A stretch of DNA of 36,618 bases, from assembly GCA_002721705.1 (NCBI GenBank), contig PBLJ01000021.1:1-36618 (forward strand), written 5' to 3'. A model generated the notes under the pieces. That model ran no database searches. It had not been told where the DNA came from and worked only from the letters and a program-made list of their open reading frames with translations. A program made the translations under genes and the position numbers. This document shows, piece by piece, positions 1-6,891 of this stretch. How positions within the stretch are numbered: position 1 is the first letter of the stretch; each line of letters opens with the position of its first letter. The DNA comes from Opitutia bacterium. GTDB taxonomy: Bacteria > Verrucomicrobiota > Verrucomicrobiia > Opitutales > Seribacteraceae.

Positions 1-132
1 GGCAGTTGACGTACTGGTTGCCGTTGCCACTGCGCCGGCCGCTGCCGTGGCGGCCCACTTGAAGGTGGAACGCCGAGTCATGCCTCCAGACGGGGTACCC
101 CAAGGAGCGGTAAGCTTTGGTGAATCAGCCAT
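1..132 (-). CDS. Tat-exported protein, N-terminal fragment
   Basis: An open frame starts with ATG at 132 on the minus strand and runs off the left edge of the window, giving 44 residues. It contains a twin-arginine signal: Arg20-Arg21-Ser-Thr-Phe-Lys followed by an Ala-rich hydrophobic stretch, which indicates export of a folded protein, often one carrying a cofactor. A GGAG ribosome-binding site (143-146) lies 10 nt before the ATG. The start is only 21 bp beyond the stop of the sulfatase at 154-1650, so the genes are probably co-transcribed. The mature domain lies outside the window, so no function can be assigned. Export by Tat is well supported; the identity is unknown. Confidence 0.6.
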   Translation of the reverse strand, partial: MADSPKLTAPWGTPSGGMTRRSTFKWAATAAAGAVATATSTSTA

Positions 133-153
133 GAGCGTTTTTCTCCAACAGCT

Positions 154-1650
154 TTACAATTTCGGCGGTTGCCAATCGGGAATGCCGCCTTCCTTCAATT
201 GCTTGGCGTGCAGCACGTGATAGGGACGGGTAGGGGACATGGGGACGTCCTCATTGACCATGAGCGGCCGAGTCTCTTTCCAGAATTTGTCGTAGGCGGC
301 CCGCATGGCCTTCACTACCTTTGGGTTCTTGTCTGCCACGTCGGTGGTTTGGTTCGGATCCTTGGCCATGTCGTAGAGTGCTTTGTCCACCAAGCGGTAG
401 CGTTGGTTGCGCACGGCGAAACCTTTCCATTGATGGTCGTTTGGTTCGGATCCGGTTCTCCAGCGGGCTCTTTGCGTGAATAGGTAGCGGTCCTTCCATT
501 TGGTCTTCGGGTTTTTGAGAAGGGGAACCAGGCTGCGCCCTTCGACCTGTCCCTTGGGCAATTCATCGATTCCGGCAATCTCGGCCAGCGTGGGAAGAAG
601 ATCAATGTGGGCAGCGATTCTTTCGACGGTTTGGTTGGCCGTGAACTTTCCTGGCCAACGAACAAGAAAAGGTACGCGCACTCCACCTTCGTCGGCCGAA
701 CCTTTTGATCCTTTCATCCCTGCATTGAAACCTTCCATCGGTTTGCCGTCCTTGGACGTGCCGAGCTTGGCGCCTTCCCGATTCATACCTCCTACCGATC
801 CGTTGTCGGACATGAAGATGAGGATGGTGTCTTTGCTCAGATCCCATTCGTCGAGTTTGCTCATCAGCCGTCCCATGTTCTCGTCGATGTTCTCGATCAT
901 CCCGAAATAGCCAGCGGCTTTCTCGTTAAAGCCCAGGTCGGTGAAACGCTTGGCGTTGGCCGGCGGAGCGATGAACGGACCGTGAGGTGCATTCGTCGTG
1001 ATATACGCAAAGAATGGTTTGTCTTCATCCTTCACCTTCTTGATCCATCCCATCCCGGCGGTGAAAAACAAGTCGGTGCAATAACCCTTGGTCTTTACGA
1101 AGGAACCATTGTGCCGAATGGTCGGGTTGAAATACTTGTTACCTGGCGCATCGGCGCACGAGCACTTGAAGGATTGCCCAATACCACCGGCTCCGTGAAT
1201 AAAGGCTTCGTCGAAGCCCCGCTTGTGCGGTTGGTAAGGTTCCTCGTCTCCCAAGTGCCATTTTCCGAAGATTCCCGAAACGTAACCCGCCTTGGACAGA
1301 ACTTGAGGAAGCGTCACCGTGCTTAGCGCCATCCGTTCGCGCTCCAAAATGGTATGAGTGATCCCGTTCTTCATGGGATGTCTCCCGGACATGAGGGCTG
1401 CCCGGGTGGGAGAGCAGGTCGGGCTGACCAAAAACCTTTCGAAGCGCGTGCTTTGGCCATGAAGCTTATCGAGGTTGGGGGTTTTTATCCAAGGATTGCC
1501 GTGCTTGCCCATGGGGCCGTAGCCTTGGTCATCTGTGATCATCAAGACAATATTGGGCTTCTTTCCGAAAGCAGGTTTGGCAGCTTGAGTCCATATGACT
1601 GGAAAGCTGAAGGCGATTAGAAGTATGGCGAACTGGAGTGCGTTTTTCAT
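154..1650 (-). CDS. Secreted sulfatase (type I, Cys-type)
   Basis: This 498-aa protein is a type I sulfatase, which hydrolyses sulfate esters, probably of polysaccharides or other organic sulfates, outside the cytoplasm. It has a Sec signal peptide (residues about 1-23), the metal-binding Asp40-Asp41 of the PNIVLMITDD block, the formylglycine signature Cys79-Ser-Pro-Thr-Arg83, the GKWHLG motif and a later SDNG metal-binding motif. Cys79 must be oxidised to formylglycine by FGE or anSME to be active; no convincing maturase is visible in the window. It lies 23 bp downstream of a second sulfatase and 21 bp upstream of a Tat-exported gene, suggesting an operon. Length is normal for the family. 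The substrate cannot be told from the sequence alone. Confidence 0.95.
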   Translation of the reverse strand: MKNALQFAILLIAFSFPVIWTQAAKPAFGKKPNIVLMITDDQGYGPMGKHGNPWIKTPNLDKLHGQSTRFERFLVSPTCSPTRAALMSGRHPMKNGITHTILERERMALSTVTLPQVLSKAGYVSGIFGKWHLGDEEPYQPHKRGFDEAFIHGAGGIGQSFKCSCADAPGNKYFNPTIRHNGSFVKTKGYCTDLFFTAGMGWIKKVKDEDKPFFAYITTNAPHGPFIAPPANAKRFTDLGFNEKAAGYFGMIENIDENMGRLMSKLDEWDLSKDTILIFMSDNGSVGGMNREGAKLGTSKDGKPMEGFNAGMKGSKGSADEGGVRVPFLVRWPGKFTANQTVERIAAHIDLLPTLAEIAGIDELPKGQVEGRSLVPLLKNPKTKWKDRYLFTQRARWRTGSEPNDHQWKGFAVRNQRYRLVDKALYDMAKDPNQTTDVADKNPKVVKAMRAAYDKFWKETRPLMVNEDVPMSPTRPYHVLHAKQLKEGGIPDWQPPKL

Positions 1651-1652
1651 TT

Positions 1653-1662
1653 TGAATGGGTT
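1653..1662 (-). promoter_or_regulatory. Shared 10-bp element before sulfatase start (copy 1)
   Basis: The minus-strand sequence AACCCATTCA ends 2 nt before the start codon of the sulfatase at 154-1650. The identical 10-mer lies just upstream of the other sulfatase (3059-3068). Neither gene has a clear Shine-Dalgarno sequence, so the element may mark a common leader. Its function is unknown. Confidence 0.3.
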
Positions 1663-1673
1663 ATTTTATAAAA

Positions 1674-3053
1674 TTATTCTCCCGGCAAGAAGCGGAAAGT
1701 CGGGCTAGGCGTATGGGACTCGGCCATCACCTTGCTCAATTCCTTGACCAATTCAGGATGCTTGTCCGCGACGTTCTTGGTTTCACCGATATCCTTTGAA
1801 AGATCATAGAGCTCAATCGGGGCATCGGCATTTTTTCGGACTCCGAGGCGAACCGCTTTCCATTTCCCCTTGCGAACGGCCTGCTTGCCTCCTCGTTCGT
1901 GAAATTCCCAGTAGACGTAATCCCGCTTCCCTTGCTTTTTCTTTTGGCCAAGCAAGGTGGGAGCGAAGGAAAGCCCATCCAATCCCTTCGGCGTCTTTAC
2001 TTCCGCCAGTTCACAAAAGGTGGGTAGCACGTCCCAGCCTGTTCCGACGTGGGCGCTGACGGAGCCTGGTTTGATTTTGCCTGGCCACCAAGCCACCGTG
2101 GCTACACGAATGCCTCCTTCGTACAGGTCCCGTTTGTATCCGCGCAAAGGCCCATTGCTATCGAAGACATCGGGCTTGTGTCCGCCTTCCTTGTGTGGGC
2201 CGTTGTCCGAGGTGAATATGACCAAGGTGTCTTTCGCGATGCCAAGCTCCTCGAGGAGATCGAGGATTCTTCCTACGTCTTCGTCCAGAAGAGTCATCAT
2301 GGCGGCGAAGGCGGCCACCGGGTTCTTAACTTGAGGTCCGCGATACCGGCCGATTACATTTTCATACTCGGGGAATTTCTTGCGCCATGGGGCGACCCGC
2401 TCCTCGGGAGCGTGCATTGCCGCATGAGGTATGGTGAAGGGAACGTAGCAAAAGAAGGAATCGTCCTTGTTTTTGCGAATGAATTTCAGGCATTCCTCCG
2501 CAATCAGGGTGTGGGAGTAGGTTTTGCCATCGAGATTCACTTTCTTGCGGTCGCTCCAGAGGTGGGAAGGGTAGAAGGTGTGAGCCTGCCTTTGACAATT
2601 GTAGCCGTAGAAGCGGTCGAAGCCTTGGTTCATAGGGTCACCTTCGGAGCCGGGCGCTCCGAGACCCCACTTTCCGAACATGCCCGAGACGTAACCGGCC
2701 TTGCCGAGAACTTCCGGAATAGTGACGGCAGAATCAGCTAAGGGTGACTGCCCCTCTGGTTGCACTTCCTTGTTCCCCCGAACAAGAGCGTGTCCCGTGT
2801 GCATGCCGGTCATCAAGCTGCATCGGGATGGAGCGCATACGGTGCTAGCAGCGTAGAAGTCGGTCAACTTCATGCCCTCCGTTGCCATCCGATCCACGCT
2901 TGGTGTCTTGAAATGCTTCTGTCCGAAACAGGAAAAGTCGCCGTAGCCGGCGTCGTCGACCATGATATAGACAAAGTTTGGCTTGCGGGCAAAGGTGTGA
3001 GTAACTGATCCCCAAAGGGATAACAAGATGGAGACGGCAAGAATTAATTTCAT
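1674..3053 (-). CDS. Secreted sulfatase (type I, Cys-type)
   Basis: This 459-aa protein is a second type I sulfatase with a Sec signal peptide (residues about 1-22). It shows the metal-binding Asp33-Asp34, the formylglycine signature Cys73-Ala-Pro-Ser-Arg77, a GKWGLG motif and a TSDNG motif followed by His-Lys-Glu-Gly-Gly-His. The layout resembles arylsulfatase or N-acetylhexosamine-6-sulfatase-like PVC enzymes, but the subfamily cannot be assigned by eye. It is upstream of the other sulfatase by 23 bp and follows a pyrimidine-dimer glycosylase gene with a 74-bp gap that may hold its own promoter. The two sulfatases differ clearly in sequence and in the residues around the active site, so they probably act on different linkages. 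Confidence 0.95.
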   Translation of the reverse strand: MKLILAVSILLSLWGSVTHTFARKPNFVYIMVDDAGYGDFSCFGQKHFKTPSVDRMATEGMKLTDFYAASTVCAPSRCSLMTGMHTGHALVRGNKEVQPEGQSPLADSAVTIPEVLGKAGYVSGMFGKWGLGAPGSEGDPMNQGFDRFYGYNCQRQAHTFYPSHLWSDRKKVNLDGKTYSHTLIAEECLKFIRKNKDDSFFCYVPFTIPHAAMHAPEERVAPWRKKFPEYENVIGRYRGPQVKNPVAAFAAMMTLLDEDVGRILDLLEELGIAKDTLVIFTSDNGPHKEGGHKPDVFDSNGPLRGYKRDLYEGGIRVATVAWWPGKIKPGSVSAHVGTGWDVLPTFCELAEVKTPKGLDGLSFAPTLLGQKKKQGKRDYVYWEFHERGGKQAVRKGKWKAVRLGVRKNADAPIELYDLSKDIGETKNVADKHPELVKELSKVMAESHTPSPTFRFLPGE

Positions 3054-3058
3054 GCGAA

Positions 3059-3068
3059 TGAATGGGTT
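3059..3068 (-). promoter_or_regulatory. Shared 10-bp element before sulfatase start (copy 2)
   Basis: The minus-strand sequence AACCCATTCA lies 5 nt before the start codon of the sulfatase at 1674-3053. It is an exact match to the element before the downstream sulfatase (1653-1662). I did not see it before the other genes I inspected. Confidence 0.3.
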
Positions 3069-3127
3069 GTTGGGTAAAAGGAATCCATTGAAAGGTTTTA
3101 ACTTTTGGGGTCACGCCAAAAGATGAC

Positions 3128-3547
3128 TCACGGACGCTCCCAATTTTCGAGAGCCCCGGGCTCGATTTTGAATAACGGGTGAGGCAACGGTGGATCGGGA
3201 GGAGGAACTTGTTCGGGTGCTCGGCGGTTTAGTTTTGCCGCCAAATGCAAGCGTTCAAATGCGATTTGTCCCATTGTCACCGGTAATTGCTTTCCCAGTG
3301 AAACAGTTTCGATCTTCGAGTGGTTGAATGAATAGCCTCGTCTTACCGCATCAGCAAATATTTCGCGGAGGTAGTCAGCTATCGCGCCCAAAGGGGATGG
3401 GCATGCCTTGAAGCGGTTCAGTTGGGGGTGATTGCGATACCCATTGGTTTGACCTTTCAAAACCTTTTGGGCCAAAAGGGTTTCCCTCCACAAGGCGACG
3501 ATGCCTTTGGGGTCAAGGTATTGGGGATGGATGGACCAGATGCGCAT
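3128..3547 (-). CDS. Pyrimidine dimer DNA glycosylase (Pyr_excise family)
   Basis: This 139-aa protein matches the endonuclease V-like family PF03013. It begins MRIWSIHPQYLD, followed by KGIVALWRETLLAQKVL and a NGYRNHPQLNRFK block, all typical of bacterial members. These enzymes are DNA N-glycosylase/AP lyases acting on UV-induced cyclobutane pyrimidine dimers in the cytoplasm, with the N-terminal amine as likely nucleophile after Met removal. The C-terminus is Pro-rich and ends in KIEPGALENWERP. It is a housekeeping repair gene placed between an apbE-type gene group and the sulfatases. There is no functional link to its neighbours. The ATG has no strong ribosome-binding site. Confidence 0.8.
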   Translation of the reverse strand: MRIWSIHPQYLDPKGIVALWRETLLAQKVLKGQTNGYRNHPQLNRFKACPSPLGAIADYLREIFADAVRRGYSFNHSKIETVSLGKQLPVTMGQIAFERLHLAAKLNRRAPEQVPPPDPPLPHPLFKIEPGALENWERP

Positions 3548-3678
3548 TTCTTTTGCTTGGTTTTCTTTGCTTGGATCTAGTTAGCTCTTTACCCTTTTTG
3601 ATTTCCACTTTTAGCCATGCTTCCAGCACTTGGCCTGAGAAGCCAACTGAGCAGGCGACAGATGGTTTTGCAGCAGTT

Positions 3679-3894
3679 TTACCGAACGAAGACCATGCCG
3701 GTCTGACCTTTTTCACCATAGTAGACGAACTTCAAGTCATACCCATTATTGAGCAAGTCGGCGCAAAGAACTCGATAGTTCCTGTTCTGTTCGGGATAAA
3801 TGATTTGGAGATCCCGTCTCCGAGTTTGTCCCATGAACAGTAGACTGGACAGTATCAATATGATTCCGACTAGGACGTAATTCGTTTTTTTCAT
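3679..3894 (-). CDS. Small single-span membrane or secreted protein, unknown
   Basis: This 71-aa protein begins MKKTNYVLVGIILILSSLLF, so it has one N-terminal membrane segment or signal peptide, followed by a short basic TRRRD patch and about 45 extracytoplasmic residues with one Cys. I chose the ATG at 3894 because an excellent AAGGAGA ribosome-binding site (3902-3908) lies 7 nt upstream. A longer frame starting at 3960 would overlap the apbE-like gene and lacks such a site. It starts 50 bp after the apbE-like stop and is probably co-transcribed. The family was not recognised and no function is proposed. Confidence 0.65.
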   Translation of the reverse strand: MKKTNYVLVGIILILSSLLFMGQTRRRDLQIIYPEQNRNYRVLCADLLNNGYDLKFVYYGEKGQTGMVFVR

Positions 3895-3901
3895 CTTGTT
3901 T

Positions 3902-3908
3902 TCTCCTT
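3902..3908 (-). promoter_or_regulatory. Strong ribosome-binding site AAGGAGA
   Basis: The minus strand reads AAGGAGA, 7 nt before the ATG at 3894. It decides the start of the 71-aa protein. It is one of the few strong Shine-Dalgarno sites in a window where most starts have weak ones. Confidence 0.7.
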
Positions 3909-3943
3909 TTTGGGCGATTCTGGTTTGATTGAAATCCTCGTCG

Positions 3944-4930
3944 TCAGTCTTTTCCGACATTGGTTACAGTCAGCACGCTGGTGTCTCCTTGCCGTTGCAC
4001 GAAGAAAGCTTCGACTCCACTTAGGGTTCCAACGAACCCCGCCCCTTTCCCGGGCCCCAGCACGGTTAGGGCGGAGGCCAAGGAGTCGGCCTGCATGCCG
4101 CTTGGCGCGACCACCGTGACTTGAAGACGTGTGGTGAGGCCAACGCCGGTTCTTGGATCGATCAAATGGGAGTAACGCTTCCCTTCCACCTCCACGAATT
4201 GCTCTACGTCTCCCGAGGTGGCCACGGCGCAATGAGCCAGTTCCATAATTGGCAAGTCTGGGTGTTTGCGTCCCCCGATTTCGATTCGCCACCCTTTTTT
4301 TCCCGGAGGCGGCGCCCCCAAGGTCAAATCCCCGCCAGCATCCACCAAGGCGGATGGCACACCGTTCTTTTTCAAAACCGACAACATTTGATCTGCTGCA
4401 TATCCTTTTGCAATGCCTCCTAAATCCAAGACCATGTTGGGACGTTCCAGCCGAACGTTTCTTTGTTTTGGGAAAAACGAAACCTCACGAAACCCCGTTG
4501 CCTTTCTAGCTCGAGTTAATTTTTCCATCGAGGGAAGCGTTTTTCGGAACCGAGCGATTCTCCACAAGCGGACGCAAGGACCGATTGTGACGTCGAATGC
4601 GCCGGCGGTTTTTTTCGAAAGGTTGTGGGATGCGTAGAGAACAGTCCACAAATCCTTGCTGACAGGGACCGATTTTCCGGTTCCCGAGCTTGCTGAAAGC
4701 AGGCTTAATTCACTTTCCGCTTCGTAATCGCTGAGGATTGCATTGAGGCGTTCAACTTCGTCAAAGGCGGCTTTTGCCGCAGTTCGGGCGAGCTTCGCGT
4801 CTTTTGCATGGAGTACGATCCGAAAGTCCGCACCCATGTGCTTTTCTATGAAAACAAAGCGTTTCGGGTGGGCGGATTCCAAGCCATGCGCCATCCAAAG
4901 AAGGCTGCAAATCTGCACTAACAACCGCAT
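3944..4930 (-). CDS. apbE: FAD:protein FMN transferase (ApbE family)
   Basis: This 328-aa protein belongs to the ApbE family. These enzymes use FAD to attach FMN covalently to Thr/Ser of exported flavoproteins such as NqrB, NqrC and RnfG, and they act on the outer side of the cytoplasmic membrane. The N-terminus MRLLVQICSLLWMAHGLES is a signal peptide. Family blocks are visible: GAFDVTIGPCVRLW, VLDLGGIAKGYAAD, DAGGDLTLG, SHLIDPRTG, and near the C-terminus the metal-binding QADSLASALTVLG. The frame could also start at a GTG two codons upstream (4936); I chose the ATG. No flavoprotein substrate is adjacent. It is divergent from the cytochrome/FGE-like gene, with 132 bp between the starts. Confidence 0.9.
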   Translation of the reverse strand: MRLLVQICSLLWMAHGLESAHPKRFVFIEKHMGADFRIVLHAKDAKLARTAAKAAFDEVERLNAILSDYEAESELSLLSASSGTGKSVPVSKDLWTVLYASHNLSKKTAGAFDVTIGPCVRLWRIARFRKTLPSMEKLTRARKATGFREVSFFPKQRNVRLERPNMVLDLGGIAKGYAADQMLSVLKKNGVPSALVDAGGDLTLGAPPPGKKGWRIEIGGRKHPDLPIMELAHCAVATSGDVEQFVEVEGKRYSHLIDPRTGVGLTTRLQVTVVAPSGMQADSLASALTVLGPGKGAGFVGTLSGVEAFFVQRQGDTSVLTVTNVGKD

Positions 4931-5062
4931 GTTCACTCGTTATCCAATAGCTCGAACGTTCTTTCCATGGAGTTTTTCCTTCCCCCTCGGCCAACTTTTT
5001 GGGATAATGGAAGGCTTTTCATTCTATTTGTCCTTAAGGTGCATGCGTATGGAACACCTCTT

Positions 5063-6796
5063 ATGAATCGGATTCAACACTTCTCCTTTCTTTCCTCAAT
5101 CAGCCTTTTCTGTTTCGGCGGAACGCTCATGGCGGAAATCGATTTCGTTCGGGACGTCAAACCTGTCTTGGAGTTCAATTGCGTGAGCTGTCACCGCGAA
5201 GACAAGGCCAAAGGCAAGTTGCGTCTCGACGAGAAAGCCTTCGCCTTCAAGTCCAAGGACGTCATCAACCCCGGTGACCCAGACGAAAGCTCCCTTTACT
5301 GGATGACCACCCTGCCTCCCGATGATGACGAAATCATGCCGCCGATTGAGAATGAGGACAAGGAATACCCATTGCTCAAGTCCGAACAGGAAATATTGAA
5401 ACAATGGATCAAGGAAGGCGCCAAATGGCCCGACGGGGTGAAATTATCGCCACACAAGCGTCTTCCAAAGAAAATTACCTTCGAGGAACACGTCCAACCT
5501 ATCATCGAACAAAATTGCGTGTCTTGTCATCGCAAGGACAAGGCAAAGGGGAAATTACGTTTGGACACCTTTGAACATGCCTTTGCTTCCGAGACCAACC
5601 TAGTGCCAGGCGCACCCCTTGAAAGCGACTTTTGGGTTCTAAGTTCACTACCCCCGGACGACGAGGACGTCATGCCGCCCGAAGGCAACGATCCCTTGAG
5701 CCCGGAGGATCTGTACATGCTGCGTCGCTGGATTGACGAAGGCGCGCAATGGCCTGAAAACATCACTCTGGAGCCAAAGAAAAAGAGCCTCACCGTCTTG
5801 GGCATGATGCCGAAGGAACTTTACCAAAAGCTGGGATTCAAGCCAGGAGCCGTAAATGATGGCTTTGTTGCGTACACCCAAAAAATTCCCACTTCCGACC
5901 TGTCTTTCGACATGCTGCCCATCAAGGGCGGAACCTTCGTTATGGGTAGCCCTGCCAACGACCCGAATCGCAGTAAGGAAGAACACTTGGCCCACAAGGT
6001 GCAAGTTTCCGATATCTGGATGGGTAAGTACGAGTTGACTTGGGACGAATACGAATTGTGGATGCTCAATCTCGACAAGGACAACCGAGAATACAAGAAG
6101 CTCGAGACAACTGAAGCCGATGAACTTTCCGATGGCGTAACCAAACCAACCGCCCCTTATACGGACATGACCTTCGGGATGGGCAAAAGCGGTTATCCTG
6201 CAATTTGCATGACCCAGCTTTCGGCCAAGATGTATTCCATGTGGCTTAGCGCCCGCACCGGCAAGTTCTATCGCTTACCCACTGAGGCCGAGTGGGAATA
6301 CGCCTGCAAGGCGGGAACCGATACCGCCTATAGTTTCGGGAACGACAAAAGCGAACTGTCCAAGCACTCATGGCACCTGGGAAACAGTCGTTTCAAGTAT
6401 CAAAAAGTCGGACAAAAACCCGCTAATCCATGGGGGTTGCACGACATGCACGGAAACGTTTGGGAATGGGTGCTGGATCAGTACGCCCCGCCTGCCGACA
6501 AGGCACCGACCAAGTTGATGGTGAACCCTTTGGTTGCACCCAATACCTTGTATCCTCGCTTGGTCAAGGGAGGGTCGTGGGACGATGGATCCGCCAGGCA
6601 CCGAAGCGCCGCCCGCATGGGATCGAATTTGGCGTGGAAACAACAGGATCCACAGCTTCCGCAAAGTGTCTGGTATCACACGGATGCCATCTTCGTTGGT
6701 TTTCGATTGGTGCGTCCTCGCGAAATACCATCCCTCGAGGAAATCGAGAAATTCTGGCCTTCGGAAGAAGACATCAAGGCCATCCCATCCCGTTAA
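5063..6796 (+). CDS. Exported protein: two c-type heme domains fused to an FGE-like domain
   Basis: This 577-aa protein has a signal peptide (residues 1-24) followed by two tandem PSCyt1-type cytochrome c domains. Their heme sites are Cys40-Val-Ser-Cys43-His44 and Cys152-Val-Ser-Cys155-His156, each with a downstream Met-Pro-Pro (Met92, Met204) as likely axial ligand. The region from about 283 to 565 is an FGE-sulfatase/SUMF1-like domain (GGTFVMGS, RLPTEAEWEYAC, GNVWEWVLD, VKGGSWDDGS, FVGFRLVRP). The Cys pair that makes true FGE active is absent after the GGSW motif, so sulfatase maturation is unlikely; these domains often bind ligands. I chose the ATG at 5063 because a signal peptide follows directly; the upstream in-frame extension is unlikely. 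It probably resides in the periplasm. Confidence 0.88.
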   Translation: MNRIQHFSFLSSISLFCFGGTLMAEIDFVRDVKPVLEFNCVSCHREDKAKGKLRLDEKAFAFKSKDVINPGDPDESSLYWMTTLPPDDDEIMPPIENEDKEYPLLKSEQEILKQWIKEGAKWPDGVKLSPHKRLPKKITFEEHVQPIIEQNCVSCHRKDKAKGKLRLDTFEHAFASETNLVPGAPLESDFWVLSSLPPDDEDVMPPEGNDPLSPEDLYMLRRWIDEGAQWPENITLEPKKKSLTVLGMMPKELYQKLGFKPGAVNDGFVAYTQKIPTSDLSFDMLPIKGGTFVMGSPANDPNRSKEEHLAHKVQVSDIWMGKYELTWDEYELWMLNLDKDNREYKKLETTEADELSDGVTKPTAPYTDMTFGMGKSGYPAICMTQLSAKMYSMWLSARTGKFYRLPTEAEWEYACKAGTDTAYSFGNDKSELSKHSWHLGNSRFKYQKVGQKPANPWGLHDMHGNVWEWVLDQYAPPADKAPTKLMVNPLVAPNTLYPRLVKGGSWDDGSARHRSAARMGSNLAWKQQDPQLPQSVWYHTDAIFVGFRLVRPREIPSLEEIEKFWPSEEDIKAIPSR

Positions 6797-6806
6797 TCTC
6801 TGGAAA

Positions 6807-6837
6807 TTTGCCTTTCCTCGCATTGGGAGAAGGTAAA
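6807..6837 (+). terminator. Stem-loop after the cytochrome/FGE-like gene
   Basis: A 13-bp imperfect stem (6807-6819 with 6825-6837, one mismatch and three G-U pairs) closes a 5-nt loop, 10 nt after the stop codon at 6796. There is no clear U-run behind it, so it could be a weak terminator or an RNA-processing hairpin. Confidence 0.4.
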
Positions 6838-6876
6838 CATATTCCTTGAGATGATTCGGTTCCTTGCTTAGGTTTG

Positions 6877-6891
6877 CATTACTATGTAATG
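6877..6891 (+). promoter_or_regulatory. Small hairpin overlapping the start codon of the first giant gene
   Basis: CATTAC-TAT-GTAATG forms a 6-bp stem with a 3-nt loop. Its 3' arm contains the ATG at 6889. It could limit translation initiation, but a stem this short may be chance. Confidence 0.25.

Noticed and set aside
2049-2741. 230-aa plus-strand open frame opposite the sulfatase at 1674-3053
   Set aside because: It lies antisense inside a well-supported sulfatase gene, has no recognisable motif and follows the mirrored codon pattern of that gene.
3895-3960. Longer 93-aa start for the small membrane protein
   Set aside because: The upstream ATG overlaps the ApbE-like gene and has no ribosome-binding site, while the ATG at 3894 has AAGGAGA 7 nt upstream and begins a membrane segment.
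4937-5062. Sigma-70-type promoter in the divergent spacer (GATAAT at 5003-5008)
   Set aside because: The -10-like hexamer has no acceptable -35 partner at 16-18 bp, so I did not list it as a promoter.
5345-6796. FGE-like domain as the sulfatase-maturing enzyme for the neighbouring sulfatases
   Set aside because: The catalytic Cys pair of formylglycine-generating enzymes is missing, so the proximity is not enough to assign this function.
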